The position numbers were made by a program, and so were the translations under genes. A stretch of DNA of 64,000 nucleotides from Nocardioides glacieisoli (GTDB lineage Bacteria; Actinomycetota; Actinomycetes; Propionibacteriales; Nocardioidaceae), in contig NZ_SDWS01000005.1 in the NCBI RefSeq assembly GCF_004137245.1, positions 62,001 through 126,000 on the forward strand, in the 5' to 3' direction. Under the pieces are notes generated by a model, which saw only the letters and a list, made by a program, of their open reading frames with translations, did not search any database and was not told where the DNA came from. Numbering within the stretch: the first letter of the stretch is position 1; every line of letters starts with the position of its first letter. Below, piece by piece: positions 20,199 through 29,535 of the stretch.

Positions 20199-20287
20199 TG
20201 GTTGGCTCCTTGGAGCTCGGGGTCCCCGCGGCGTTGTTCGGGGGAGCGAAGCGGAGGAGAAGAACGTCGTGGGGTGAGTTGCTTCAT
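20186..20287 (-). CDS. Tiny coupled ORF (33 aa) within a dispersed 57-bp repeat, copy 1
   Basis: The ATG overlaps the stop of the upstream ATPase as ATGA, and the ORF ends 13 bases inside the next ATPase gene in another frame. The peptide begins MKQLTPRRSSPPLRS, is Arg/Pro-rich and has no known family. Positions 20218-20274 match 40590-40646 at 52 of 57 bases without gaps. Most differences change the amino acid, so conservation is better explained at the nucleic-acid level. It may be a translation-coupling leader or a by-product of a mobile repeat. Confidence 0.4.
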   Translation of the reverse strand: MKQLTPRRSSPPLRSPEQRRGDPELQGANQCQY

Positions 20288-21309
20288 GCCATGCCCTGGG
20301 TCCGGAGGAGCTGGGCGAGCTCGAGCAGGGCGCCGTGGTCGATGCCGTTGGCCAGCCGGGGCAGCTCGTAGGTCGGGAGGTCCTCGGCTGCGACGAGCTC
20401 GCGCTGCTCGTCCTCGAGCTGACGGCGTACGGCGTGGTCGCGGCCCTCGTCGACGAGCGAGGCGACCAGGGCAGCGCCGACGTCGACCTTGGCGCGCTTG
20501 AGCTCCGAGGTGACGGACGTGGGGTCGACCGCGTCGTCGCGCACGAGCGCGAGCTCGGAGGGGCTGAGCGCCTGCGGGCGGACCAGGTTGACCACGATGC
20601 CCCCCACCGGGAGCCCGGCCGCGCGCAGCTCCTCGATCGCGTCGCTGGTCTCCTGCACGGGCATCTCCTCGAGGATCGTGACCAGGTGCACGGCGGTCCG
20701 CGGGGACCGCAGGACGTTCATGATGTTGTCGGCCTGCGACTTGACCGGCCCCACCTTCGCCAGACCGGCGAGCTCGGAGTTGACGTTGAGGAACTGGCCG
20801 ATCCGGCCCGTGGGCGGCGCGTCCAGCACCACGGCGTCGTACGTGATCTGGTCCTTCTTCCGACCGCCGCGGGGACGCTGCACCGCCTCGTAGACCTTTC
20901 CGGTGAGCAGCACGTCGCGCACGCCGGGGGCGACGGTGGTGGCGAAGTCGATGACGCCGAAGCGGTCGAGGGCCTTTCCGGCGCGGCCGAGCTTGTAGTA
21001 CATCGCGAGGTACTCCAGCAGCGCCGACTCCGGGTCGATGTGGAGCGCGAACACCTGACCACCTCGACCGTCCTCGTCGGGCGCGCCCTTGGTGATGCGG
21101 CGCTCCGCGTAGGGCAGCGGGTCGACGTCGAACATCTTCGCGATGCCCTGGCGGCCCTCGACCTCGCACAGCAGCACGTTCTTGCCGGTCGTCGCCAACG
21201 CCAGCGCGAGCGCCGCCGCGACCGTCGACTTGCCGGTGCCACCCTTGCCGGTCACCACGTGCAGACTGACCTGTGGCCAGTCGGGGGAACGGTCCGGGTG
21301 GGCGGTCAC
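20284..21309 (-). CDS. ArsA/Get3-like ATPase (Rv3679-type)
   Basis: A protein of 341 aa, partner of the ATPase at 19071-20198 and first gene of the pair. The P-loop is VTGKGGTGKSTVAAALAL (about 18-35) with the signature lysine of deviant Walker A proteins. VVLDAPPTGRIGQFL forms the switch region, and a hydrophobic helical stretch (YLAMYYKLGRAGKALDRF) could contact clients. Its stop overlaps the tiny ORF as ATGA. Confidence 0.87.
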   Translation of the reverse strand: MTAHPDRSPDWPQVSLHVVTGKGGTGKSTVAAALALALATTGKNVLLCEVEGRQGIAKMFDVDPLPYAERRITKGAPDEDGRGGQVFALHIDPESALLEYLAMYYKLGRAGKALDRFGVIDFATTVAPGVRDVLLTGKVYEAVQRPRGGRKKDQITYDAVVLDAPPTGRIGQFLNVNSELAGLAKVGPVKSQADNIMNVLRSPRTAVHLVTILEEMPVQETSDAIEELRAAGLPVGGIVVNLVRPQALSPSELALVRDDAVDPTSVTSELKRAKVDVGAALVASLVDEGRDHAVRRQLEDEQRELVAAEDLPTYELPRLANGIDHGALLELAQLLRTQGMA

Positions 21310-21409
21310 GAGACCAGCGTAGAGGCGGGTCGGGCACCCATCCGGAGGGGCGAAGTGTGGTCCCGGCCCACACAGTGGCGCCGCTCACACGGCCGCTAGG
21401 GTGCCGGAC

Positions 21410-22243
21410 ATGGACAAAGTGGTCAGCTCGGCCGCCGCTGCGGTGGCCGACATCCCGGACGGCGCGACCCTCGCGGTCGGCGGATTCGGACTGTGCGGCA
21501 TCCCGTCGGTCCTCATTGACGCGGTGCTGGAGGCCGGCACGAGTGACCTCGAGGCGGTCTCGAACAACTGCGGTGTGGACGAGTGGGGCCTGGGCCGGCT
21601 GCTCTTCGAGAAGCGGCTGCGCCGGATGATCTCGTCCTACGTCGGGGAGAACAAGGAGTTCGCCCGGCAGTACCTCTCCGGTGAGCTCGAGGTCGAGCTG
21701 ACGCCCCAGGGGACGCTGGCCGAGCGGATGCGCGCGGGTGGTTCGGGGATCCCGGGCTTCTACACCGCGACCGGTGTCGGCACCCAGGTAGCCGAGGGCG
21801 GCCTGCCTTGGAAGTACGACGACTCGGGCAACGTCATCGTGGCCTCGCCGCCGAAGGAGACCAAGGTCTTCTCGACGGCTGAAGGGGACCGGGAGTACGT
21901 CCTGGAGGAGGCGATCGTCGCCGACTTCGGACTGGTCCGGGCCTGGAAGGGCGACCGCCACGGCAACCTCATCTACCGGCAGTCCTCGCGCAACTTCAAC
22001 CCGCTCGCGGCGATGTGCGGTCGGGTCACGATCGCGGAGGTCGAGGAGCTGGTCGAGCCGGGCGAGCTCGACCCCAACGACATCCACACGCCCGGGGTGT
22101 ACGTCCAGCGCGTGGTCGCGCTGACCCCGGAGCAGGCCGCCGACAAGAAGATCGAGCGGGTCACCACGCGGCCGCGGCCCACCCCTGATCCTGGTGGTGC
22201 CGCTCCCGCTGAGGACGCCGCGACGCACGGGCTGGGAGGCTGA
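21410..22243 (+). CDS. 3-oxoacid CoA-transferase subunit A
   Basis: A protein of 277 aa, alpha subunit of a SCOT/acetoacetate-type CoA-transferase. It has the family start [22 protein letters not shown] (glycine loop GGFGLCGIP, about 23-31) and [12 protein letters not shown]. The ATG at 21410 is preferred over a GTG three codons earlier. The C-terminus (residues ~255-277) is an Ala/Pro-rich tail. Subunit B follows after one base. The enzyme moves CoA between succinyl-CoA and 3-oxoacids for ketone-body or fatty-acid breakdown. Confidence 0.9.
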   Translation: MDKVVSSAAAAVADIPDGATLAVGGFGLCGIPSVLIDAVLEAGTSDLEAVSNNCGVDEWGLGRLLFEKRLRRMISSYVGENKEFARQYLSGELEVELTPQGTLAERMRAGGSGIPGFYTATGVGTQVAEGGLPWKYDDSGNVIVASPPKETKVFSTAEGDREYVLEEAIVADFGLVRAWKGDRHGNLIYRQSSRNFNPLAAMCGRVTIAEVEELVEPGELDPNDIHTPGVYVQRVVALTPEQAADKKIERVTTRPRPTPDPGGAAPAEDAATHGLGG

Positions 22244-22244
22244 C

Positions 22245-22913
22245 ATGAGCTGGAGTCGTGAGGAGATGGCAGCCCGTGCTGCCAGCGAGCTCAAGGACGG
22301 GTCGTACGTCAACCTCGGCATCGGGCTCCCGACGCTGGTGCCGAACTACGTCGCCGACGACGTGGAGCTGGTGCTGCAGTCGGAGAACGGCATCCTCGGC
22401 GTGGGGGCGTATCCCTTCGAGGGCGAGGAGGACCCCGACCTCATCAACGCGGGCAAGGAGACGGTGACCCTCCGCAAGGGGGCGTCGTTCTTCGACTCCG
22501 CGCAGTCGTTCGGGATGATCCGCGGTGGCAAGATCGACGCCGCGATCCTCGGCGCGATGCAGGTCTCGGCCGCCGGTGACATCGCCAACTGGATGATCCC
22601 CGGGAAGATGGTCAAGGGCATGGGCGGCGCCATGGACCTGGTCCACGGCGCCAAGCGCGTCATCGTGCTGATGGAGCACACCGCCAAGGACGGGTCGTTG
22701 AAGATCCTCGACGAGTGCGACCTGCCCTACACCGGCAAGCGCGTCGTGCAGCGGATCATCACCGACCTCGCGGTCATCGACGTGATCGACCCCGCCACCG
22801 GTGAGGTCGCGCCGTCGGGCACCCTCGGCGACCGCGTGCTGAAGCTCGTGGAGCTGGCCCCCGGCGTCACCGAGGACGAGGTCCGGGAGAAGACCCAGCC
22901 AGACCTGGTCTGA
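22245..22913 (+). CDS. 3-oxoacid CoA-transferase subunit B
   Basis: A protein of 222 aa carrying the catalytic glutamate Glu47 in the SENGILG motif and the [12 protein letters not shown] oxyanion segment (25-36). [18 protein letters not shown] is the typical beta-subunit block. With subunit A it forms an obligate heteromer. The stop abuts the stop of the convergent gene with no intergenic base. Confidence 0.92.
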   Translation: MSWSREEMAARAASELKDGSYVNLGIGLPTLVPNYVADDVELVLQSENGILGVGAYPFEGEEDPDLINAGKETVTLRKGASFFDSAQSFGMIRGGKIDAAILGAMQVSAAGDIANWMIPGKMVKGMGGAMDLVHGAKRVIVLMEHTAKDGSLKILDECDLPYTGKRVVQRIITDLAVIDVIDPATGEVAPSGTLGDRVLKLVELAPGVTEDEVREKTQPDLV

Positions 22914-23795
22914 TCAGTCAGCCCTGCTGGCGAAGTGCTCCTCGAGCGCGCGGAGCGTCTCGGGGTCGAGCGCGGCCTGGGGGTCCGCCACGATCTCCGT
23001 CTGCAGGTGCTCGCGCGCGGCGTCGTACAGCGGCGAGGTGATGGCCCAGGGCAGGTTGCTGACGTACCAGGGCCGGTAGATGCGCGCGCCCAGGGCCTGC
23101 AGCAGCTGCGCGATGATCCCCGGCCGGCCCCGGCGCACCCAGAAGCCGACGGCCCGGCCGACGATGGCGGCGACCACGAGGGCCAGTGCCATCACGAAGA
23201 CGGTCGAGAAGATCTCGTCGCCCGCGAAGTTGTCGGTCAGCGTGAAGAAGTTGCCGTAGTAGACGGGGATGAGCACGTCCACCTGCTGCCTGAACGGCTC
23301 GACCTGGTCGGCCACCTCGGCGAGCTGTCGCAGCGAGTCGAGCTCGGGTCGCGCGTCGTAGGCGTTGCCGACGTGGCCGATCGCCTCGCGGACGTTGTCG
23401 AGGGTGCCGCTGATGCCGTCGAACTGGAGCACGTCGCGGGCGGCGCCCACCTCGTCGTACGTCGTCTCGATCGACTCGAGCGTCCGCATGCTCTCGTCCG
23501 CGGTCCGCTGCAGCTCGTCCTGCGGGAGGGTGTTCTCGTTGAGGTAGGTGACAGCCGCCTGGATCTCCTCGCGGTGGGCGATGGCGTACTGCGCCTCGTT
23601 GAGCTGGTCGGCCAGGTTGGGCACCGCCCGGACCGCGTCGCCGACCTTGCCGCCCGTGGTCTCGGAGTCGCTCAGCGCGACGCTCAGCGCCGCGCCGGCG
23701 CCGTACGCCTTGACCAGCCACTCCAGGACCGATCCGAGGAGCAGCCGGCCGAGCTCCACCCTGCGGCGGATCGTCTGGAGGTCGAGGTCGGGCAT
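22914..23795 (-). CDS. Hypothetical membrane protein
   Basis: A protein of 293 aa, not recognised. Residues 1-40 contain a weakly hydrophobic helix. About 45-180 is acidic and helical with heptad-like spacing, suggesting a coiled coil. One clear membrane helix follows (VFVMALALVVAAIVGRAVGF, about 198-217), then a basic stretch (WVRRGRPG) and a soluble C-terminus. It looks like a bitopic envelope protein. Confidence 0.6.
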   Translation of the reverse strand: MPDLDLQTIRRRVELGRLLLGSVLEWLVKAYGAGAALSVALSDSETTGGKVGDAVRAVPNLADQLNEAQYAIAHREEIQAAVTYLNENTLPQDELQRTADESMRTLESIETTYDEVGAARDVLQFDGISGTLDNVREAIGHVGNAYDARPELDSLRQLAEVADQVEPFRQQVDVLIPVYYGNFFTLTDNFAGDEIFSTVFVMALALVVAAIVGRAVGFWVRRGRPGIIAQLLQALGARIYRPWYVSNLPWAITSPLYDAAREHLQTEIVADPQAALDPETLRALEEHFASRAD

Positions 23796-23815
23796 GGGCC
23801 CGATCCTCGCAAACC

Positions 23816-24220
23816 TCAGGCTCCGGGCTCGTAGCCCTCGCCGCCGGCGCTCGCCGACCAGTCGGGGAGCTGCTGGAGCGCCCAGCCGTTGCCGTCGGGG
23901 TCGGCGAAGAACGCGAACCGCCCCCAGGCGAGCTCGTCGACGTCGCTGACCTCGATGCCGCGGGCGACGAGGTCGGCACGGGTCGCGTCGGCGTCGGCTA
24001 CCACCATCTGCATGTTGTCCAGCGACCCCGGCTCCATCTGCGTGATGCCCTTGCCGAAGGCGATCGAGCAGGCCGATCCCGGCGGCGTCATCTGGACGAA
24101 TCGCACCTCGTCGCTGACGACCTGGTCGTGGTCGGTGTGGAAGCCGACCTTCTCGTAGAACTCCCTCGCCCGGTCGACGTCGGTCACGGGCACCATCACC
24201 AGCTCGAGCTTCATGTCCAT
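23816..24220 (-). CDS. VOC superfamily (glyoxalase-like) protein
   Basis: A protein of 134 aa with two beta-alpha-beta-beta-beta modules. It starts LVMVPVTDVDRAREFYEKVGF and ends with RFAFFADPDGNGWALQQLP, the standard VOC signature with the conserved DPDGN turn. Metal-dependent isomerase or dioxygenase-like chemistry is possible, but the substrate is unknown. Confidence 0.8.
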   Translation of the reverse strand: MDMKLELVMVPVTDVDRAREFYEKVGFHTDHDQVVSDEVRFVQMTPPGSACSIAFGKGITQMEPGSLDNMQMVVADADATRADLVARGIEVSDVDELAWGRFAFFADPDGNGWALQQLPDWSASAGGEGYEPGA

Positions 24221-24370
24221 GCCTCGAGGCTAGGGGCGATTCAGGTCACCGGGTGTCCGCAAGGAGGCGTGGCTCCGGGACCAGGCCGACAGGTGTGCTA
24301 TCTGTAGTAACCCACTAGACAAATAGATGAAAGGCTCGGCATGGACCTCCTCTGGTAGATCCCCAACCAG

Positions 24371-25414
24371 GTGACGGCCGGCCACCGGTCGGACACGACG
24401 GTGGCGGGTCACAACAGCCTGCAGCGCCTGACCGCGCTCGCGCGGCTCACCGAGGACCACGGCTGGGGTGGTGCGCTGATCGGCACCGGCTGGAAGCGCC
24501 CGGACACGTTCACGGTGTCGACCGCCCTCGTCGCCGGTACGACGACGTTCAACCCGCTCATCGCGATCCGCCCGGGCTACTGGACCCCGGCCCACTTCGC
24601 GTCGTCGGCCGCGACGCTCGACCAGCTGAGCGGTGGCCGGGTGAAGGTCAACATCGTCAGCGGCGCCGACCACCAGCCGCAGTACGGCGACGACGAGGGC
24701 GACCAGGCGAACCGCTACGCCCGCACCCGCGAGTTCATGCGGCTCGTACGTCGGTACTGGACCGAGGACGACATCACGTTCGGCGGCGAGCACTACCGCG
24801 CCGAGGGCGCCACGCTCGAGCACAAGCCGGTCGCCCGCGAGGGACGCCCGCACCCCCAGCTCTACTTCGGCGGCGCGTCCGAGGCCGCCCAGCGGACCGC
24901 GGCGGCCGAGGCCGACGTCCAGCTGTTCTGGGGCGAGCCGCTCGACGGCGTCGCCGCACGCATCGCCCACCTGAAGAAGCTCAGCACCGAGCTCGACCGT
25001 GACCTGCCGCCGCTGCAGTTCGGCCTGCGGATCACCACGCTGGTCCGCGACACCACCGAGGAGGCCTGGGCCGATGCCGAGGCCAAGGTGGCGGCGATGG
25101 CCAGTCACTCCCAACGAGGTCAGCACGAGTGGGCGGCCGACCCCGGCCGTCGCGTCGCGGTCGGCCAGCAGCGCCTGCTCGACCTCGCCGAGCAGGGTGA
25201 CGTCCTCGACGACTGCCTCTACACCGCGCCCGGTCGCGTCGGTGGCGGCGGTGCGGGCACCACCTGGCTGGTCGGTTCTCCCGATGACGTGGCCAAGGCG
25301 CTGCGTCGCTACGCCGACCTCGGCGTCACCCACTTCGTCCTCAGCGACACGCCGTACGAGCAGGAGATCGTCCGCATCGGGGACTCCCTGCTGCCCCTCC
25401 TGCGGGGAGCCTGA
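24371..25414 (+). CDS. LLM flavin-dependent monooxygenase (SsuD-like), with in-frame amber at codon 6 of the natural start
   Basis: The SsuD-like (FMNH2-dependent alkanesulfonate monooxygenase) frame really begins at ATG 24341, which has a GAAAGG site 6-7 bases upstream, but reads MDLLW then TAG (24356-24358) then IPNQV. SsuD has an aromatic residue there (WFLP), so one base changed a Tyr codon to amber. The interval given is the open part from GTG 24371 (347 aa); that GTG has no ribosome site and would delete the first beta strand of the TIM barrel. The rest is intact, including LDQLSGGRVKVNIVSGAD and RVGGGGAGTTWLVG. It may be a nonsense pseudogene, a read-through gene, or a sequencing error. 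Confidence 0.7.
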   Translation: MTAGHRSDTTVAGHNSLQRLTALARLTEDHGWGGALIGTGWKRPDTFTVSTALVAGTTTFNPLIAIRPGYWTPAHFASSAATLDQLSGGRVKVNIVSGADHQPQYGDDEGDQANRYARTREFMRLVRRYWTEDDITFGGEHYRAEGATLEHKPVAREGRPHPQLYFGGASEAAQRTAAAEADVQLFWGEPLDGVAARIAHLKKLSTELDRDLPPLQFGLRITTLVRDTTEEAWADAEAKVAAMASHSQRGQHEWAADPGRRVAVGQQRLLDLAEQGDVLDDCLYTAPGRVGGGGAGTTWLVGSPDDVAKALRRYADLGVTHFVLSDTPYEQEIVRIGDSLLPLLRGA

Positions 25415-25530
25415 CGGGTCCGTCGGGCACCGCGTGGGTGACAGGGAACACGCCGCACCCGCTTTGTGTTGTTTGTCGAGTTGTTTACAGTACTTTGGAT
25501 CACCCCGACCTCCCGACAAGGAGACCTTTG

Positions 25531-26592
25531 ATGTCACGACGAGGGCTGAAGAGCCCCCTCATCCGCACTGCCCTGCTGACCGCCGCCGGACTCATGGCGC
25601 TGTCGGCCTGCGGCGGCGCCGAGGCCGGGCCCAAGCTCGAGCTGACCGCCGCGCTCCCCGACGAGCCCGCCGACGGCACCGTCCTGCGCGTCGGCGACCC
25701 CGCCACGCAGGTGGCGCTCGAGACCTCCGGTGCCATCGACGACCTCGACATCGACATCGAGTGGGCCAACATCACCGGCGGCCCGAAGACGCTCGAGGCC
25801 TTTCGCGCCGACGCGATCGACATCGGCTCCGTGGCCGACATCCCGCCCCTCTTCGCGCACTGGACCGGCACCGACGTCCGCATCGTCGCCGCCCGCGAGA
25901 CGGTCGACCCCGAGACCCACCCGACCTACGAGCTCGGTGTCGCCCCGGGTGCCGACGTGACGTCCATCGAGGACCTCGAGGGCAAGAAGATCGCCTACAG
26001 CCCGGGCCAGGCCCAGGGCGCGCTGGTGCTCAACGTGCTCCGCGAGGCCGGCCTCAGCCAGGACGACGTCGAGCTGGTGGAGATGCAGAGCGTCGACGAC
26101 GCCTTCTCCATCGCCCTGGGCAGCAAGCAGGTCGACGTCGCCCCGCTGCAGCAGGCGCTCGTGAAGACCTACCTCGCCAAGTACGAGCGCGACGGCGCGA
26201 CGACCATCGAGTCGGGCGTGCGCGACGACGCGTGGACGCTCTACGCCCCGACCACCGTGCTCGAGGACGCCGACAAGGCCGCCGCGATCAAGGAGTACGT
26301 CGCCGCATGGGCCGAGGCGCAGCTGTGGATCTCCGAGCACCCCGACGAGTTTGCGGAGGCCTTCTACGTCGACCACGAGGGCCTCTCGCCCGAGGACGCG
26401 AAGTACGTCGTCGACGCCTACGGGCAGTACGCCGTGCCGACGAGCTGGGACGACTTCATCGCCCGCCACCAGGTCACCGTCGACACGCTCGTCGAGGGCC
26501 AGGACCAGGAGCCGCTCGACGTCTCGACCATCTATGACCGCCGCTTCGAGAAGGCCATCGCCGCCGCGCTCGAGGGGGAGGGATCGCAGTGA
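25531..26592 (+). CDS. ABC transporter substrate-binding lipoprotein (SsuA/TauA-like)
   Basis: A protein of 353 aa. A lipoprotein signal peptide ends in LSAC, so it is anchored outside the membrane. The NMT1/SsuA fold shows VGDPATQVALE, the ADAIDIGSVADIPPLF ligand-site region and IAYSPGQAQGAL. Start ATG 25531 has AAGGAG 9 bases upstream. The upstream gap is AT-richer with promoter-like hexamers (TTGTGT at 25464, TACAGT at 25486). It probably captures aliphatic sulfonates or a related organosulfur compound, judged from the monooxygenase neighbours. Confidence 0.85.
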   Translation: MSRRGLKSPLIRTALLTAAGLMALSACGGAEAGPKLELTAALPDEPADGTVLRVGDPATQVALETSGAIDDLDIDIEWANITGGPKTLEAFRADAIDIGSVADIPPLFAHWTGTDVRIVAARETVDPETHPTYELGVAPGADVTSIEDLEGKKIAYSPGQAQGALVLNVLREAGLSQDDVELVEMQSVDDAFSIALGSKQVDVAPLQQALVKTYLAKYERDGATTIESGVRDDAWTLYAPTTVLEDADKAAAIKEYVAAWAEAQLWISEHPDEFAEAFYVDHEGLSPEDAKYVVDAYGQYAVPTSWDDFIARHQVTVDTLVEGQDQEPLDVSTIYDRRFEKAIAAALEGEGSQ

Positions 26593-27431
26593 CCACCCTG
26601 ACCGCCCCCGCGCGACGCGCGATCTCGTCCGGGACCGAGGACGTACGCCCCACGCGACGGCGTCTCGGTCCGGGCAAGCCCATCCGCTTCGGTGGACTCA
26701 TCGGCATCGCCGCGCTGCTGGCTGCGTGGGTCGTGGGCTCGGCCACCGGGCTGCTCGACCCGCGCACGCTGACCGAGCCGTGGACCGTCGTCGCGACGGC
26801 CGAGACGCTGATCGAGAACGGCCGGCTGCAGGAAAGCCTGGTCACCTCCGGCATCCGCGCCGCCCTGGGCCTCGGTCTCGGCGTCGCCGTCGGGCTGGTG
26901 CTGGCGCTCGTCTCCGGGCTGTCGCGCGTCGGTGAGACCCTCATCGACGGACCGATCCAGGTGAAGCGCTCGATCCCGACGCTGGCCCTGATCCCGCTCC
27001 TGATCCTGTGGCTCGGCATCGGCGAGCCGATGAAGGTCATCACGATCGCGCTCGCGGTCTTCGTCCCGATCTACATCCACACCCACAACGGCCTGCGCAC
27101 CATCGAGGGCAGGTACGCCGAGCTGGCCGAGACCCTGGGCGTCTCCCGCACCGAGTTCATCCGCCACGTCGTGCTCCCCGGCGCGATGCCCGGATTCCTG
27201 CTCGGCCTGCGCTTCGCGGTGACGTCGTCGCTGCTCGCGCTGGTCGTCGTCGAGGTCATCAACGCCACCAGCGGGATCGGCCACATGATCACGCTGGCGT
27301 CCAGCTATGGCCAGACCGACATCATCGTCGTCGGTCTCGTCGTCTACGCACTGCTCGGCGTGAGCGCCGACGCGGTGGTCCGTCTCATCGAGAGGAAGGC
27401 ACTGTCATGGCGTCGCACACTGGCGAGCTGA
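26589..27431 (+). CDS. ABC transporter permease (SsuC-like)
   Basis: A protein of 280 aa with about six membrane helices. The EAA loop that docks the ATPase is visible (YAELAETLGVSRTEFIRHVVLPGAMP). It starts with a GTG overlapping the lipoprotein stop (GTGA). It forms the membrane channel of the importer with the neighbouring lipoprotein and ATPase. Confidence 0.9.
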   Translation: MTTLTAPARRAISSGTEDVRPTRRRLGPGKPIRFGGLIGIAALLAAWVVGSATGLLDPRTLTEPWTVVATAETLIENGRLQESLVTSGIRAALGLGLGVAVGLVLALVSGLSRVGETLIDGPIQVKRSIPTLALIPLLILWLGIGEPMKVITIALAVFVPIYIHTHNGLRTIEGRYAELAETLGVSRTEFIRHVVLPGAMPGFLLGLRFAVTSSLLALVVVEVINATSGIGHMITLASSYGQTDIIVVGLVVYALLGVSADAVVRLIERKALSWRRTLAS

Positions 27432-28198
27432 GCACCCACGGGCCGGCGGTGCGGGTCCAGGACCTGCACCGCAGCTTCAACGAGGCAGGCGGCGTGCTCA
27501 ACGGCCTCGACCTCGAGATCGCGCCGGGTGAGTTCGTGGCTCTGCTCGGCCGCAGCGGCTCGGGCAAGAGCACGCTCCTGCGCTCCCTGGCGGGCCTCGA
27601 CCGCGGGGTCGCCGGCACCGGTCGCGTCGAGGTCCCCGAGAAGGTGTCGGTCGTCTTCCAGGACTCCCGGCTGCTCCCGTGGAAGCGGGTCCTCGACAAC
27701 GTGACCTTCGGCCTCCGCTCGAGCGACGCCTCCGAGCGTGGCCTGCAGGCGCTGGACGAGGTCGGGCTGGCCGGTCGCGAGAAGGCCTGGCCCCACGAGC
27801 TGTCGGGTGGTGAGCAGCAGCGCGCCGCCCTGGCGCGGTCGCTGGTCCGCGACCCCGAGCTGCTGCTGGCCGACGAGCCGTTCGGTGCCCTCGACGCGCT
27901 GACCCGGATCCGGATGCACACGCTGCTGCGCAAGCTCTGCGAGGTGCACCGGCCGGCCGTGCTGCTGGTGACCCACGACGTCGACGAGGCCATCGTCCTG
28001 GCCGACCGGGTCATCGTGCTCGACGGCGGCGTCGTACGCCACGACGCCCGCATCGAGCTCGGCACCCGCCGCTCGCAGGCCGACCCGGCGTTCGCCCGGC
28101 TGCGCGCCGAGCTGCTCGCCGAGCTCGGGGTCGAGGACGACCACGACGCGGCCCCGCGCCCTGCGGTCGGACGGCTCAGCGAGCGGGCCGCCTCGTGA
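27407..28198 (+). CDS. ABC transporter ATP-binding protein (SsuB-like)
   Basis: A protein of 263 aa. Walker A GRSGSGKST, Q-loop VFQDSRLLPW, signature LSGGEQQR, Walker B LLLADEP and H-loop VTHDVDEA are all intact. The ATG at 27407 lies 25 bases inside the permease gene. SsuB/TauB-type ATPases share the 'SRLLPW' Q-loop context. Confidence 0.93.
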   Translation: MASHTGELSTHGPAVRVQDLHRSFNEAGGVLNGLDLEIAPGEFVALLGRSGSGKSTLLRSLAGLDRGVAGTGRVEVPEKVSVVFQDSRLLPWKRVLDNVTFGLRSSDASERGLQALDEVGLAGREKAWPHELSGGEQQRAALARSLVRDPELLLADEPFGALDALTRIRMHTLLRKLCEVHRPAVLLVTHDVDEAIVLADRVIVLDGGVVRHDARIELGTRRSQADPAFARLRAELLAELGVEDDHDAAPRPAVGRLSERAAS

Positions 28199-29535
28199 CG
28201 AACACCCTCCACCTCAACCTGTTCATCTATCCCGACGGCCACCACGAGGCGGCCTGGCGGCGACCGGAGTCGCAGCCCGAGCGGATCACCGACATCTCCT
28301 ACTACCAGGAGCTGGCCCAGCGCGCCGAGGCCGCGAAGTTCGACGCCGTCTTCTTCGCCGACGGCCCGGCGCTCGCGGACAACATCGCGTACGCCGCCCG
28401 CGCGGGGCTCGAGCCGATCACCAAGATGACCGCCATCGCGGCGGCCACCGAGCGGATCGGCGTCATCGGGACGTCGTCGACGACCTACAACGAGCCGTAC
28501 AACCTCGCCCGGCAGTTCGCCTCGCTCGACCACCTCAGCAACGGCCGCGTCGGGTGGAACATCGTCACCACCTCGTCGGCGTCCGCGGCCCACAACTTCG
28601 GCCTCGACGCGCACCCGGCCCACGCCCAGCGCTACGAGCGCGCCGAGGAGTTCCTCGACGTGGTCACCAAGCTCTGGGACAGCTGGGAGGACGACGCGGT
28701 CGTCGCCGATCGCGCGAGCGGGACCTACGCCGACACCGACAAGATCCACCGGGTCGACCATGCGGGCGAGTTCTTCCGCGTCCGCGGCCCGCTCAACGCC
28801 CCGCGCTCGCCGCAGGGCCGGCCGGTCTACGTGCAGGCCGGCTCGTCGCCGGACGGTCGGTCCTTCGCGGCGCGGTGGGCCGAGGCGATCTTCACCGCGC
28901 ACCAGACCCTGGACAACGCCCAGGAGTTCTACGCCGACATCAAGTCCCGTGCCCGGGCGGCCGGACGGGACCCCGGCCAGCTCAAGGTGCTGCCCGGCAT
29001 CAGTCCGTTCATCGGCTCCACGACGGCCGAGGCGCGCGCGCTCGAGGAGGAGTTCAACGACCTCACCCAGCCGGCGTACTCCCTGCAGCAGCTCGGCAAC
29101 CTCGTCGGCGTCGACCTGACGTCGTACGACCTCGACGGGCCGTTCCCGACCGAGATCGTGGCGCCCGTGGGCGACCGCGCGTTCCACAGTCGGTCGCAGC
29201 TCGTGCTCGACATCGTGGCCCGCGAGAACCCGACGATCCGCCAGCTCTGCCACCGGCTCGCCGGCGCGCGCGGCCACCGGGTCGTCGCGGGCACGCCGGT
29301 CGAGGTCGCCGACACGATCCAGGAGTGGGCCGAGCAGGGCGCCGCCGACGGCTTCAACGTGATGCCGCCGTGGCTCCCGGGCGGGATCGACGTCTTCATC
29401 GAGGAGGTCGTCCCGATCCTGCGCGCCCGCGGGCTGTTCCGCACGGAGTACACAGGAAGCACGCTGCGCGACCACCTCGGGCTCTCCCGTCCCGCCAGCC
29501 AGTACGCACCCCGTCTCGAGAAGGAGACCGCATGA
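28195..29535 (+). CDS. LLM flavin-dependent monooxygenase (NtaA/SnaA/DszA family)
   Basis: A protein of 446 aa, the long type of FMNH2-dependent monooxygenase: N-terminal LNLFIYPDGHHEAAWR, the LDHLSNGRVGWNIVTT barrel block and AHAQRYERAEEFLDVV. This family includes nitrilotriacetate, pristinamycin and dibenzothiophene-sulfone monooxygenases. Coupling by GTGA to the importer ATPase suggests it oxidises the imported compound, probably organosulfur. A separate flavin reductase is required; none is encoded nearby. Confidence 0.88.
   Translation: MTNTLHLNLFIYPDGHHEAAWRRPESQPERITDISYYQELAQRAEAAKFDAVFFADGPALADNIAYAARAGLEPITKMTAIAAATERIGVIGTSSTTYNEPYNLARQFASLDHLSNGRVGWNIVTTSSASAAHNFGLDAHPAHAQRYERAEEFLDVVTKLWDSWEDDAVVADRASGTYADTDKIHRVDHAGEFFRVRGPLNAPRSPQGRPVYVQAGSSPDGRSFAARWAEAIFTAHQTLDNAQEFYADIKSRARAAGRDPGQLKVLPGISPFIGSTTAEARALEEEFNDLTQPAYSLQQLGNLVGVDLTSYDLDGPFPTEIVAPVGDRAFHSRSQLVLDIVARENPTIRQLCHRLAGARGHRVVAGTPVEVADTIQEWAEQGAADGFNVMPPWLPGGIDVFIEEVVPILRARGLFRTEYTGSTLRDHLGLSRPASQYAPRLEKETA

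Noticed and set aside
19071..21309. ArsA-like pair as an arsenic resistance operon
   Set aside because: The ATPases lack the arsenite-binding Cys triad, no arsB/arsR is present, and the context matches the mycobacterial Get3-like pair.
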